DNA from: Streptomyces sp. OR43
GTDB taxonomy: Bacteria; Actinomycetota; Actinomycetes; Streptomycetales; Streptomycetaceae
Length of the DNA: 38,004 bases
NCBI RefSeq assembly: GCF_008042275.1
Contig: NZ_RDBK01000001.1
Span: forward strand, 459,736-497,739
Reading direction: 5' to 3'
This document shows positions 26,525 through 35,715 of this stretch, piece by piece. The position numbers were made by a program, and so were the translations under genes. Each line of letters opens with the position of its first letter. The stretch's first letter is position 1. The notes under the pieces were generated by a model. That model was not told the DNA's origin and did not search any database. It was given only the letters and a program-made list of their open reading frames with translations.

Positions 26525-28924
26525 ATGTGCGCTACAGCTGAGACTTCGTCTTCGGCATGTGTAATCAATAGAGAGTTTGGACCGGAAATCTCGGGGCAGG
26601 AGTCGGAGTCCTGGTTCGAAACCATCTTTGATGAGCCGTCCGGCAGTTCAGTTCTGGAAATACCTGGCGAGCGATGGACAGGGAAGAGCCTCCTGCTTTC
26701 GACGCTGGCCGCAAGCGGTTCCCGCAGAGGCAGGGTCATCGCCTCCGGGTGTGCCGTGCCGCGCTCGCGCGTCGGAATGCCATTCGGTGTTTTCGTCGAC
26801 GCTCTGGATGACGTTCTGGTCCAGTACAGGACCCGTCACCCCTGGTCGGAAGAACAGGCGCAATGGCTGAAGGCCGTCTTTCCCGCCCTCTCCGGAACAG
26901 CGCAGTTATGCGTACCCACGAGCCCGCTGGGCAGGTACCACCTGTTCAGCGCGGTGCGGGCCCTGCTGGAGCACCTGGGCTCGGACGGCGGGCTGTTGAT
27001 CACCCTCGATGATCTGCACTGTGCCGATGAGGCTTCGATGGAACTGGTCGCGCACCTGGTGCGGCACCCGCCGGCCGGACCCGTGCTGATGGCACTCGCC
27101 TATCGCCCTCGCCAGCTCGACCACAACCTGCAGGACGTGCTGAACCAGGCCGTGGCAAACGGCCGGGCCAAGCGGGTCGTCGCGGCAGGCATCTCCCGGG
27201 AGGCGGCCCTCGCTCTGCTTCCGGAAGACATGAGCCGGGTGCAGTGCAATCTCATGCTCGACGAGTCGGACCGCAACCCCGGTCTGCTCAAGGCGTATTC
27301 GGCGCTGCGCTCGATCCCCGGGGAGCACGCGCCGACCATGCCCCGGCTCCCGCTGGACGTACTCACCGACACCTTGCGGGACTTCAGGGGGCTCTCCGAT
27401 CTCGCATGGCAGGTCGCCAGGGCTGCCGCCGTGCTCGGCGAACCCTTCATCCCCGCCAACGTGGGATATGTCGCCTGCGTGAACGGCGAGGAACTCTGCT
27501 CGGCCATCGACGAGTTGGTGCGTGAGGACCTGCTGCGGGTCGACACAGCCACCAGGCGGCTGCGGTACAGCAACCCCCTCCTGCGCGCCGCCGCCTACCA
27601 GACGGCAGGCACCGGCTGGCTCCTCGGCGCCCATGGCAGGGCCGCGCCGATCCTTGCCCAGCAGGGCGGTGACCCGCTGGACCTGGCCGGGCATCTCCAG
27701 TACGCCGCCGTGACCGGCGACACCGACAGCAGCCGGATTCTGCTGGAGGCGGCGGCCGAAACGCTGTGGACCGACCCGGGGCAGGCAGCGACGTGGGCCG
27801 CGACCGCGAGGGACATGAGCCGGCCGGGGCCCGGATCGGGGCCGGAGACCTTGCTGCTGGGGAGCGCACTGATGCTCAGCGGAAAACTGTCGCAGGGCAT
27901 GACGGTGCTGGACGGTCTCCGTGGCGAGGACGAGACGCACCCGACCCATCTGAAGGCGACGCTCTGGCGTGCGTGGGCGCTGCGCCAGCTGGGCAGGCCG
28001 GACGGAGCGGACCAGGAGATCGCCGCGGCCCTGAAGCTGACCGGCGGACAGGAACGCGAGCGGCACGCCCTGTTGCTCGGCGCACGCCTGGAGAACGCGC
28101 TCGCCGCCAACGCGCCCCTGCCCGAGATCGAGGAGGACGCGCTGCTCGACGACGCGGCCGGACTGTCCGCGGTGACGCGCGGCTGGCTGTACGCACTGCT
28201 GGCCATGGGCGCCGCCCGGAGCCGGGCCATCGAACACGCCGTGCTCCACCGGTCGGTGGCGTGCCGGCTCCTCGACCAGGCACAGGACGACGAGGCCGTC
28301 CGGTATCTCGACGGTCTGTACTGGCTGGCCGCGGCCGAGTCCGCACTCGGGCGCAGGGAGTCCGCGGCCCGGCACTACGAGCGGGGACTGCTGCTCGCCG
28401 AGCGCGGCAAACAGCTCAGCCGCGTACCGCAGTTCGCGCTCGCGGTCGGCGAGATGGACCTGGCGGACGGAGACCTCGCCGGTTCGGTACGGCATGCGGT
28501 GGTTGCGGCGGCGGCCGCCGCGATGACGGACAGCGAGTATCTGCGTGCGGTCACCGAGGAGGCGGAAGCGGCCCTGCGGGCGGCGGGCCGGGGCGCCGGG
28601 ACGGCCACGCCGCACATGGCCCGGGTCCCTGTTCCGCGGCCGGATTCGGCGCAGCCGCCGGGGCCGACCCATACGGCGAAGACGCGGCTGGGCCGGTTGA
28701 GCAAGCGCGAACTGGAGGTCGCGGTCCAGGTGAGCCGGGGCCGTACCAACCAGCAGATCGCCCGCGCCCTCACGGTCAGCCACAAGACCGTGGAGACCCA
28801 CCTGGGCCGGATCTTCAAGAAGCTCGACGTCTCCTCCAGGGCCGAACTCGCCACCCTGGTCGGCCGGTCGTACGTGCTCCCCAGAGAAGTGCCGGGCCTC
28901 GGGCCCGAGGGGGAGTGCGGCTGA
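26525..28924 (+). CDS. LAL-type LuxR family regulator (TTA codon)
   Basis: 799 aa. An N-terminal P-loop ATPase has Walker A GERWTGKS (48-55) and a Walker B-like LLITLDDLHCADEASMEL. A long helical, TPR-like middle follows. At the C-terminus is the LuxR helix-turn-helix (LSKRELEVAVQVSRGRTNQQIARALTVSHKTVETHLGRIFKKL). This is the layout of large ATP-binding LuxR regulators, often pathway activators in Streptomyces clusters, though it is somewhat shorter than the usual 900-1000 aa. The ATG at 26525 is the only start before the P-loop. The first 40 codons are unusually AT-rich. Residue L128 is encoded by TTA. It faces the NRPS operon across a strong palindrome and probably activates it. Confidence 0.9.
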   Translation: MCATAETSSSACVINREFGPEISGQESESWFETIFDEPSGSSVLEIPGERWTGKSLLLSTLAASGSRRGRVIASGCAVPRSRVGMPFGVFVDALDDVLVQYRTRHPWSEEQAQWLKAVFPALSGTAQLCVPTSPLGRYHLFSAVRALLEHLGSDGGLLITLDDLHCADEASMELVAHLVRHPPAGPVLMALAYRPRQLDHNLQDVLNQAVANGRAKRVVAAGISREAALALLPEDMSRVQCNLMLDESDRNPGLLKAYSALRSIPGEHAPTMPRLPLDVLTDTLRDFRGLSDLAWQVARAAAVLGEPFIPANVGYVACVNGEELCSAIDELVREDLLRVDTATRRLRYSNPLLRAAAYQTAGTGWLLGAHGRAAPILAQQGGDPLDLAGHLQYAAVTGDTDSSRILLEAAAETLWTDPGQAATWAATARDMSRPGPGSGPETLLLGSALMLSGKLSQGMTVLDGLRGEDETHPTHLKATLWRAWALRQLGRPDGADQEIAAALKLTGGQERERHALLLGARLENALAANAPLPEIEEDALLDDAAGLSAVTRGWLYALLAMGAARSRAIEHAVLHRSVACRLLDQAQDDEAVRYLDGLYWLAAAESALGRRESAARHYERGLLLAERGKQLSRVPQFALAVGEMDLADGDLAGSVRHAVVAAAAAAMTDSEYLRAVTEEAEAALRAAGRGAGTATPHMARVPVPRPDSAQPPGPTHTAKTRLGRLSKRELEVAVQVSRGRTNQQIARALTVSHKTVETHLGRIFKKLDVSSRAELATLVGRSYVLPREVPGLGPEGECG
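26906..26908 (+). promoter_or_regulatory. TTA leucine codon in the LuxR gene (bldA dependence)
   Basis: The in-frame codon 128 of the LuxR gene is TTA (381 nt after the start codon). TTA is the rarest codon in Streptomyces and needs the tRNA encoded by bldA, made mainly late in development. This is a known control of pathway-specific regulators. I saw no other TTA codon in the genes of this NRPS locus. Confidence 0.85.
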
Positions 28925-28933
28925 CGGCAGGAG

Positions 28934-28971
28934 CGTGGCCCGGTCCCGGCGGCCGCCGGGACCGGGCCACG
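28934..28971. terminator. 38-bp perfect palindrome between LuxR and NRPS genes
   Basis: CGTGGCCCGGTCCCGGCGG (28934-28952) is followed directly by its exact reverse complement (28953-28971). The stem can be 19 bp with no loop, or about 17 bp with a small loop. It sits between two convergent stop codons (28924 and 29001) and should stop transcription from both sides. Confidence 0.85.
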
Positions 28972-29000
28972 TTCGCTCATGCGCCGCCGACGACGGCCGG

Positions 29001-30473
29001 TCAGGTTCCGCACACGACCGGAGGCGAGGACGGCACCCGCAGGGGCGGCCCGCCACGGTCGTCGAAGACGCGGAACGAGGGATCGGCCGCGATGCGGTCC
29101 AGCAGGTCACGGTAGTCGGCGGCGATGTCCCGGACCCGCGCGGCGGTGTACGTATGGGTCCGGTACGTGACGATGATCCGGGTCCCGGCCGTCGCGTCAT
29201 GCGTCACCCGGAGCGTGAAGTCCCGCTCGGCCTGGTGCCACGGTGGATCCATGACCAGTTCGCTGCGCAGGATCTCCTCGGCCTCATCGGGTACGGCGGG
29301 GTTGTCCTCCTCGGTGAACAGGGTGCGCAGCATCTCGCGCCGGCCGGCCGCGGGCTCGTGGCCGAGGGCCTCGATCACCTCGGCGACCGGGAGGTCGTGG
29401 TGCTCGAAGTCCGCCGCCGTCCGGTCGCGCACCCGTTCCAGGACCTGGAGGTACGTGGGATCGCCGGAGAGATCCGCCCGTACGAGCAACAGGTTGATGA
29501 AGACGCCGACGAGGCGGTCGGCCTCCGGGCGGTCCCGGCAGGAGTACGGAGTCGTCACCGCTCCGTCGCGTATCCCCGTGTAGCGGGCGAGCAGTACCTG
29601 GAAGGCGGCCAGACTCACCATGAACGGGGTGGCTCCCTGTTTCCTGGCGAGCTGCCGCAGCCCGGACACGGTCTGCTCGGAGACCGGCAGCTGATACGTC
29701 CGCCCGGTGCAGTCGGCCCCCGGCCGCGGCGGTACGTCGGCGGGCGGCAGCGGAACGGAGGCGCCTTCCAGGGCAGTCCGCCAGTAGCCGAGCAGTTGCT
29801 GCCGCCGGGCCGTGGTCAGCCGGTCGTCCTGCCAGGCGGCCAGGTCCGCGGGCTGGACCTGGAGCGGTGCCAGCGGTGAAGGCAGCCCGGCCGAGCAGGC
29901 GAAGTACAGCGTGGTCAGTTCCTCGATGAGCACCGACATGGTGTGGCCGTCACTGACGATGTGGTGCACCACGATGGCGATGTGGTGTTCGTCCGGCCCC
30001 ACCCGCAGGATCCGCAGCCGTCCCGGCGGATCGGCGCACAGGTCGAAGGGTTCGTCGAAGAAGGCCCCCATCGCGTCGTCGGCGTCCTCCGGTGTCACTT
30101 CGACGACCTGGAAGGACAGGCGGGCGGTTCCGGGCGCGCGCACGAGCTGCGAGGGCTCGCCCTGACCGTCGGTGGTGAACACCGTCCGCAGGGCCTCGTG
30201 CCGGTCGGCCAGGGCGCTCCAGGCGCGTTCGAGTGCGCTGATGTCCAGAGCTCCGAACAGCTTGATGCCTCCGAGGGTGACCCAGTTGTTCCGCGTGGGC
30301 GAGTCGTGGTGCAGCTGCCACATCAGGTGCTGGACCGGTGAGAGCGGAAAACGGTTGTCGCCCTCGCTCCTCGGCAGGCGGGGGACCGCGGACCGGCCCG
30401 TGCGTGCGCGCCGGGCCAGCAGGGAGGCCTCGATGCGTGCGCGCGCGGCCAGGTCGGCCGGGCCCGCCGTCAT
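29001..30473 (-). CDS. Free-standing NRPS condensation domain
   Basis: 490 aa, with ATG overlapping the stop of the NRPS module gene by ATGA, so the two are translationally coupled. A single condensation domain covers about residues 38-480: the [13 protein letters not shown] entry motif, the intact catalytic HHIVSDG at 170-176 and [11 protein letters not shown] near the end. There is no adenylation or carrier domain and no thioesterase. The intact HHxxxDG suggests an active enzyme that takes the carrier-bound intermediate of the preceding module and joins it to an amine, a second carrier or itself. A release function is inference. It is the last gene of the operon, before a strong palindrome. 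Confidence 0.9.
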   Translation of the reverse strand: MTAGPADLAARARIEASLLARRARTGRSAVPRLPRSEGDNRFPLSPVQHLMWQLHHDSPTRNNWVTLGGIKLFGALDISALERAWSALADRHEALRTVFTTDGQGEPSQLVRAPGTARLSFQVVEVTPEDADDAMGAFFDEPFDLCADPPGRLRILRVGPDEHHIAIVVHHIVSDGHTMSVLIEELTTLYFACSAGLPSPLAPLQVQPADLAAWQDDRLTTARRQQLLGYWRTALEGASVPLPPADVPPRPGADCTGRTYQLPVSEQTVSGLRQLARKQGATPFMVSLAAFQVLLARYTGIRDGAVTTPYSCRDRPEADRLVGVFINLLLVRADLSGDPTYLQVLERVRDRTAADFEHHDLPVAEVIEALGHEPAAGRREMLRTLFTEEDNPAVPDEAEEILRSELVMDPPWHQAERDFTLRVTHDATAGTRIIVTYRTHTYTAARVRDIAADYRDLLDRIAADPSFRVFDDRGGPPLRVPSSPPVVCGT

Positions 30474-33400
30474 GCTCCGGCCCCCTCGGTCGCGCTGTCC
30501 GCGTAGTCCGTGCTGTCCCCGCTGTCCGCCAGGAGCAGTTCGAAGATGTGCCGGGCGACCTCGGCGACCGTCGGCTCGATCGTGAACAGGATCCGCATCG
30601 GGACCTGGATGCCGAGCGTCTCGCTCACCTCGGCGAGCATCCGGACGGCGAGCAGTGAGTGGCCGCCCAGATCGAAGAAGTTGTCGTGGACGCCGACTCG
30701 TTCCAGGCCCAGGAGCTCCGACCAGATATGGGCGAGTTCCTCCTCCACCGGGGTCCGCGGGGCCTCGTACCGCGCTGACGCGGCGGCTCCCGACGCGTCC
30801 GGCAGCGCCGCCCGGTCGATCTTGCCGTTGGCGGTCAGCGGGAGCTCGTCCAGGGGCACGTACAGGGCGGGAACCATCCATTCCGGCAGCCGCTCGGCCA
30901 GGAATTCCCGCAGCTCCGCGGGGCCGGCCTCAGCACCCGCCACGGGCACCGGGTACGCCACCAGCTGCTGGGCGCCCAGCGCGTCCGGCCGGGCGATGAC
31001 CGCGCCGCCGGAGAGTCCGGGGTGCCGGTTCAGTACGGCCTCCACCTCGCCCGGCTCCACCCGGTATCCCCGGATCTTCACCTGCTCGTCCGACCGGCCG
31101 ACGAACTGAAGGGTGCCGTCGGCGCGCCGGCTCACCACGTCGCCGGTGCGGTAGAGCCGGGCGCCCGGCTCGGCCGAGTGCGGGTCGGGCACGAAGCGTT
31201 CGGCGGTGAGGCCCGGACGGGCGTGGTAGCCCCGGCCGACCGACGGGCCGGCCAGGCACAGCTCGCCCGCCACACCCGGCGGCACCGGCTCCAGCCACGC
31301 GTCCAGCACGTAGGCCCGGCAGTGCGGCAGCGGAAGGCCCAGCGGGGCGATGGCGTCGGCGGGGCCGTCGTAGTCGACGGGCGCCGCCACGGAGGTGCAC
31401 GCGGCCTCGGTCACGCCGTAGACCTGTACGAGCCGGCCGGGCCACTGCCGCCACGGCAGCAGTCGGCCGAGCGCGGGTGCCGCCTCGCTGCCGAAGATCA
31501 GGATGCGCAGGCAGGAAGGCGCCGCCTCCCGTTCGGCCTGCGTGATGGCGCCGAGCCGGCTGGGCGTGGTGGACAGCACGGTGGCACCGGTCTCCGCGAC
31601 GAGTTCCCACAACTCCTCGGTCGCCAGCGGGGGTTTACCGTCGGGCAGGGCGATCGAGCCGCCTGTGAGCAGATGCGGATAGACCTCCTCGGCGACCACG
31701 TCGAAGCCCAGCGGTGCCAGTTGCAGGGCCCTGTCCCGCGGGGTGAAGCCGAGGGAGCCGGCCAGCGCGCGGGCGAAGGCGGTGACGCCGCGGTGGGTGT
31801 TCATGGCGCCCTTGGGACGTCCGGTGGAGCCGGAGGTGTAGATGAGGTAGGCGAGCTGGTCCGGTGTGGCCTCGTCCGGCGGCGGTCCCTGGCGGGCCGC
31901 GGGCGGCAGCGCGTCGAGCAGCACGGGTTCACGGCCCCGCAGACACGGCTGCGCGGCGCACTCCGCCGTGGTGATGACCAGCGACGCGTCCGAGTCGGTC
32001 ACCATGTAGTCGATCCGGTCGGACGGGTAGTCCGGGTCGAGCGGCACATAGTGGCCACCGGCCTTGAGTACACCGAGGTAGGCGGTGATCAGCTCGGGCG
32101 AGCGGGGCAGGAGTACGGCCACGGGTGTGCCGGGCCCGACGCCGCGGTCCCGCAGGTGCCAGGCGAGCCGGTCCGCGGCGGCGTCCAGTTCCGCGTAGGT
32201 GAGCCGCCGCGCCCCGCAGACCACGGCGACGTCATCGGGCGCCGCGGCGGCCCGGCGGGCGAACGCCCGGTGCAGGCAGTCGGGTTGCTCCTCCGCATCC
32301 GACGCGGACGCACGGGCGGAGCCGAGGAGCAGCTCGCGCTCGTCCTCGTCGAGCAACCGCAGCCGGGAGACGGGCTCCTGCGGCCGGGTGGCGACGGAGT
32401 GCAGCAAGGTCACGAACTGCCGTGCCATCCGCTCGACGGTTCCGGCGTCGAACAGCTCGGTGCTGTACTCGAGGGTGGCGTCGGCGACCTCCGGCCCGGG
32501 GGTGATCTCCAGCGAGAGGTCGAACTTCGCGGTGCGCGTGGCCACCGGCATCGCCTCGAAGGAGAGTCCGCCCGCCGACCAGCCCTCCTGCGGCAGGTTC
32601 TGCAGGGAGAACATGACCTGCGAGAGAGGCCCACCGAGCCCCGCGTAGCGCGCCGGCCGGAGCTCCTCCACCAGTTTCTCGTACGGCAGTTCCTGATGGG
32701 CGTACGCACCGAGACAGGCCTCCCGGGCCCGGGCGATCAGCTCGGTGAAGGCGGGATCGCCGGAGCTGTCGACGCGCAGGGGCAGGGTGTTGACGAAGAA
32801 CCCGATCAGCCCGGCGAGTTCGGAACGGCCCCGGCCCGCGACCGGGGTGGCCACGGAGATGTCCTCGCTGCCCGAGTAGCGGCCGAGCAGGACGTTGAAC
32901 GCCGCGAGGAACACCATGAACGGGCTGGCCTCGTGCTCACGGGCGAGCCGGTCCACCCGGGTGACCAGGGCCGTGGGGATGGTGAACGCGTGCACGGCAC
33001 CGGCCGAGGACGGTTCGGCCGGACGCGGCCGGTCGGTGGGGAGCTGGAGCGGTGCGAGGCCGGCGAGGCGGTCTCGCCAGTAGTCGACCAGGCCGGCCAG
33101 CGTCTCGCCCCGCAGCGACTCGCGCTGCCAGACGGCGTAGTCGACGTACTGGAGGGGGAGCGGTTCCAGCTGGGGTTGCCGGCCGCTCGCATGGGCCTCG
33201 TAGCAGAGCGACAGCTCCTGGAACAGGATGCCTGACGACCATCCGTCCGTGATGATGTGATGCATCGTCAGGACGGCGATGTGCTCCTCGGGTGAATGCC
33301 GCAGCAGCCGCATACGCAGGAGCGGGCCGGTGTCCAGGGAGAACGGCCGCTCGATCTCGGCGAGGATGAGCTCGTCCGTGTCCCGGCCCGCGACCTCGAC

Positions 33401-33706
33401 GACCGGCAGTTCGATCCGCAGTTCGTCGAGGATGACCTGGAGCGGTTCCACGCCGTCGAAGTGGAAGACCGTGCGCAGCGACTCGTGCCGCTCCACGACG
33501 CTGTCGAGCGCCCTGCGCAGCGCCGTGACGTCGAGCGGGCCGCGGATGCGGGCCGCCGCGAGCACGTTGTACGTCGGCTGATCCGGGTCGACCTGGTCGA
33601 GCAGCCACAGGCTCTGCTGGCTGAAGGACGTCTCGGCCATCAGCGGTTCGTCGTCCGCCGGCCGGTCGTCCGTCGCCGCGGACCCGGTTTCTGGTGCGGT
33701 GGTCAT
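30470..33706 (-). CDS. Single-module NRPS (C-A-T)
   Basis: 1078 aa, ATG with AGGAG 6 nt upstream. The C domain (about 25-460) has [12 protein letters not shown], the active HHIITDG at 149-155 and [13 protein letters not shown]. The A domain (about 490-975) has [17 protein letters not shown] A3 ([13 protein letters not shown]), [26 protein letters not shown] and [11 protein letters not shown]. The carrier domain has [13 protein letters not shown] with the phosphopantetheine serine S1017. Read against GrsA, the specificity residues are D-V-E-S-I-G-V-C-T-K. The first six resemble codes for basic amino acids such as lysine, but the rest do not, so the substrate is open. A C domain in front of the only module suggests acylation by a partner from elsewhere. 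No MbtH gene is nearby. Confidence 0.95.
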   Translation of the reverse strand: MTTAPETGSAATDDRPADDEPLMAETSFSQQSLWLLDQVDPDQPTYNVLAAARIRGPLDVTALRRALDSVVERHESLRTVFHFDGVEPLQVILDELRIELPVVEVAGRDTDELILAEIERPFSLDTGPLLRMRLLRHSPEEHIAVLTMHHIITDGWSSGILFQELSLCYEAHASGRQPQLEPLPLQYVDYAVWQRESLRGETLAGLVDYWRDRLAGLAPLQLPTDRPRPAEPSSAGAVHAFTIPTALVTRVDRLAREHEASPFMVFLAAFNVLLGRYSGSEDISVATPVAGRGRSELAGLIGFFVNTLPLRVDSSGDPAFTELIARAREACLGAYAHQELPYEKLVEELRPARYAGLGGPLSQVMFSLQNLPQEGWSAGGLSFEAMPVATRTAKFDLSLEITPGPEVADATLEYSTELFDAGTVERMARQFVTLLHSVATRPQEPVSRLRLLDEDERELLLGSARASASDAEEQPDCLHRAFARRAAAAPDDVAVVCGARRLTYAELDAAADRLAWHLRDRGVGPGTPVAVLLPRSPELITAYLGVLKAGGHYVPLDPDYPSDRIDYMVTDSDASLVITTAECAAQPCLRGREPVLLDALPPAARQGPPPDEATPDQLAYLIYTSGSTGRPKGAMNTHRGVTAFARALAGSLGFTPRDRALQLAPLGFDVVAEEVYPHLLTGGSIALPDGKPPLATEELWELVAETGATVLSTTPSRLGAITQAEREAAPSCLRILIFGSEAAPALGRLLPWRQWPGRLVQVYGVTEAACTSVAAPVDYDGPADAIAPLGLPLPHCRAYVLDAWLEPVPPGVAGELCLAGPSVGRGYHARPGLTAERFVPDPHSAEPGARLYRTGDVVSRRADGTLQFVGRSDEQVKIRGYRVEPGEVEAVLNRHPGLSGGAVIARPDALGAQQLVAYPVPVAGAEAGPAELREFLAERLPEWMVPALYVPLDELPLTANGKIDRAALPDASGAAASARYEAPRTPVEEELAHIWSELLGLERVGVHDNFFDLGGHSLLAVRMLAEVSETLGIQVPMRILFTIEPTVAEVARHIFELLLADSGDSTDYADSATEGAGA

Positions 33707-33752
33707 GGGGGGCTCCTGTCGCGGTGGGCGGGCTGGCGGACACACCTCGTGC

Positions 33753-33778
33753 GGGTACCCGGCCGGGACCGGGTACCC
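33753..33778 (-). terminator. Hairpin between oxygenase and NRPS genes (attenuator candidate)
   Basis: GGGTACCCGG (33753-33762) and CCGGGTACCC (33769-33778) form a perfect 10-bp stem with a 6-nt loop. It lies in the 170-bp gap inside the presumed operon, 47 bp before the NRPS start. It could lower read-through, stabilise an mRNA end, or be a protein site. There is no T-run. Confidence 0.45.
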
Positions 33779-33876
33779 CTGGGGGCGTGCCGGGCGTCGC
33801 CGGGCAGGCGGGACTTTCAGACACGCCCTGAGGCCTTTCGGCGGACGGCGCTGCTCTCGGAACACGCCCCGCCGTT

Positions 33877-34962
33877 TCAGACCAGCGCGCGTCCGTGCGA
33901 GCCGTAGCGGCGGTCCTCGGAATCGCGGAGGTTCGACGTGACGTTGATCCGCCGCAGCCAGCGGTCGGTGCCGTCGTAACGCGCCTTGAACGGCCGGCGC
34001 CCGTGGATCGCCCGCTTGTTGTCGATGAGCAGGAGCTCGCCGGGGGCCAGGGAGACATCGCGCAGTCGGGTGTCGAAGGCCGCGATCACGGTCTCCAGTG
34101 CCTTCTCGGCGGCCGGGTCCGAGAGCGAGCGCTCCATGAAGGCCGGGTCGATGCGGATGAACGGGGCTTCCTGACTGCCGCTCAGAATCGCGGTCGGCCG
34201 TGGACTGCTGTTCATCTCCGCGATCTGCCGGAACGCCTTGTCGGCCCAGGCGTCGGTCTCCAGCCCGGTCGTCGTCTCGTTGAACGCGGCGGTGTGCGAC
34301 TCGTCGGGGAGAATGATGAACCGCTCCTCGAAGAGGATCCTCCGGGTCTCCTCGTCCAGTCGCAGGTCCTGGGCGGGCGCGAAGGTGGTGGGCACCCGGT
34401 CGGGGTTGCGCAGGCAGAACAGCATGATCCAGTCGGCGCGCAGGGGATGGAACGCGTCCTCGTTGTGCCACTCCAGGTTGACCGTGGAGCTCGAACCCAG
34501 TTGCGACTCCTCGTGCCCGGCCACCGGGAAGACGTCCAGGACCAGCCGGCCGCGCTGCTGGGTGAGATAGGAGATCGGGTCGCCGATCAGCGAACCGATC
34601 AGAAGGAGGACCGCCGCCGCCCGGTCCGTCTCGCGGCTCCGGGGATCGTCGGTGTACTCCAGCGGGGTCGGGCCGAGCGCGGCGGCGTCCAGCGGAAGCC
34701 CGGAGACGACCAGGCCCCCGTACGGCTGCCCGGTGAGCCGGAAATCGGTGAGCCGCCGACGCAGGCGGAACGGAAGCTCGTGGGAGCGGACCGAGATGCG
34801 GTTCAGCCGGTCCTCGAGAGGGCGCTCCGGGTCCTCGTCGAGGAGGGTGTCGGCGATGTCGCGGACCGTCGCGCTCTCCTGCCCGTCCAGTGCCAGGCAG
34901 GGCACACCGTCGTCCGCCCGGATCTCGAGGTCTTCGGCTTCTTCGACATGTGCCAGTCCCAC
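33877..34962 (-). CDS. VioC/AsnO-type 2-oxoglutarate amino acid hydroxylase
   Basis: 361 aa from the GTG at 34962 with a perfect CAGGAGG 6 nt upstream. The iron-binding facial triad is H166, E168 ([11 protein letters not shown]) and H320 ([11 protein letters not shown]). R334 lies 14 residues after the last histidine and fits the 2-oxoglutarate-binding arginine, in [11 protein letters not shown]. Length and residue spacing are close to VioC (arginine 3-hydroxylase of viomycin) and AsnO (asparagine hydroxylase of CDA), in the clavaminate synthase-like family. It likely hydroxylates the beta-carbon of the amino acid used by the adjacent NRPS module; which amino acid, and whether free or carrier-bound, is unknown. 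It is the first gene of the operon. Confidence 0.9.
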   Translation of the reverse strand: MGLAHVEEAEDLEIRADDGVPCLALDGQESATVRDIADTLLDEDPERPLEDRLNRISVRSHELPFRLRRRLTDFRLTGQPYGGLVVSGLPLDAAALGPTPLEYTDDPRSRETDRAAAVLLLIGSLIGDPISYLTQQRGRLVLDVFPVAGHEESQLGSSSTVNLEWHNEDAFHPLRADWIMLFCLRNPDRVPTTFAPAQDLRLDEETRRILFEERFIILPDESHTAAFNETTTGLETDAWADKAFRQIAEMNSSPRPTAILSGSQEAPFIRIDPAFMERSLSDPAAEKALETVIAAFDTRLRDVSLAPGELLLIDNKRAIHGRRPFKARYDGTDRWLRRINVTSNLRDSEDRRYGSHGRALV

Positions 34963-35083
34963 GTTCAGCCTCCTGGAGTCAACGGCCAGGGTCGGGGCCG
35001 TTCGCGAAAGGCTGGCAGTGGTCCGGTGCCGCCAGGCAGTCGGGAACCTTCCTGACACCGGGGCCCGGCGGCGGCGGACGCCC

Positions 35084-35476
35084 TCACCCGGTCACGGTGT
35101 GGCCCGCCTCCCGCAGTACGGAACAGGCTTCGGCCCGGCGCTCACAGGGCACCAGGACCAGGTCGCTGAGGTAGCTCGACGAGACGAACACCGGGACGCC
35201 CGCTGCCGCGAGCGGGCCGAGCACGGCCGCCAGCATGCCGGGCAGGTCGAGGCCGTGCGACGTCTCGCCGTAGAGACCGGCCCAGCGCTCCGGAGCACCG
35301 GGCGCGTCGGGCTCCGCCGCCGGGTCCGGCGGTATCTCGCTCACCACGGTCAGGCCTTCCGGCGCCCGGTGCAGGACGTACCAGGAACCGTCCGGCGGCA
35401 GCTGCCCGGCCGGCAGCTGTTCGACGGTGAACTCGGAGGGCAGCACCCGCAGGTGCTGCGCGGCAGGGGTGATCAT
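35084..35476 (-). CDS. ACT domain-containing protein
   Basis: 130 aa with an ATG start. Two ACT-like halves can be seen: LRVLPSEFTVEQLPAGQ..SWYVLHRAPEGLTVVSE at the N-terminus, and GLDLPGMLAAVLGPLAAAGVPVFVSSSYLSDLVLVP toward the C-terminus, the latter being the usual amino-acid-sensing ACT pattern. The closest known type is the short COG3603/CASTOR-like protein, which probably binds an amino acid. It lies 121 bp upstream of the oxygenase on the same strand, so it may belong to the operon or be a separate conserved gene. A direct role in the pathway is not shown. Confidence 0.8.
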   Translation of the reverse strand: MITPAAQHLRVLPSEFTVEQLPAGQLPPDGSWYVLHRAPEGLTVVSEIPPDPAAEPDAPGAPERWAGLYGETSHGLDLPGMLAAVLGPLAAAGVPVFVSSSYLSDLVLVPCERRAEACSVLREAGHTVTG

Positions 35477-35583
35477 GCGCGTACCCTAGGGCCTTTCGCC
35501 CGATCGGGAGGGGCGCGCGCGTCGCCGCGGCCCCGCGGGTCCCCTGCGCGAAACCGGCCGAACCGCGTGGCCGGACGGGTGCG

Positions 35584-35603
35584 GGTCAGGAGGCTCCCTG
35601 ACC
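35584..35603. promoter_or_regulatory. Small palindrome in the ACT/MFS divergent region
   Basis: GGTCAGG (35584-35590) and CCTGACC (35597-35603) are perfect 7-bp arms with a 6-bp spacer. They lie about 110 bp before the MFS start and 108 bp before the ACT start, midway between two divergent genes. GGGGG-ATT-CCCCC follows at about 35628-35640. It is an operator candidate. Confidence 0.35.
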
Positions 35604-35715
35604 GGCGGGCGCACGGGCCGCCGCCGTGGGGGATTCCCCCGACTGCTGCCCGCGGCGCGGGGTTGCCAGTATCGGCGTACCTCTGCTGCTCAAGTGCCTC
35701 AGAAAGGAGGCGCCC

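Noticed and set aside
33707..34471. N-terminal extension of the NRPS gene into the oxygenase gene
   Set aside because: The ATG at 33706 has a good ribosome binding site and is followed by the usual C-domain start. The extension is antisense-like shadow of the oxygenase region.
33877..34962. Taurine dioxygenase (TauD) assignment for the oxygenase
   Set aside because: The motif spacing and the [11 protein letters not shown] region fit the VioC/AsnO clavaminate synthase-like group, and the neighbour is an NRPS.
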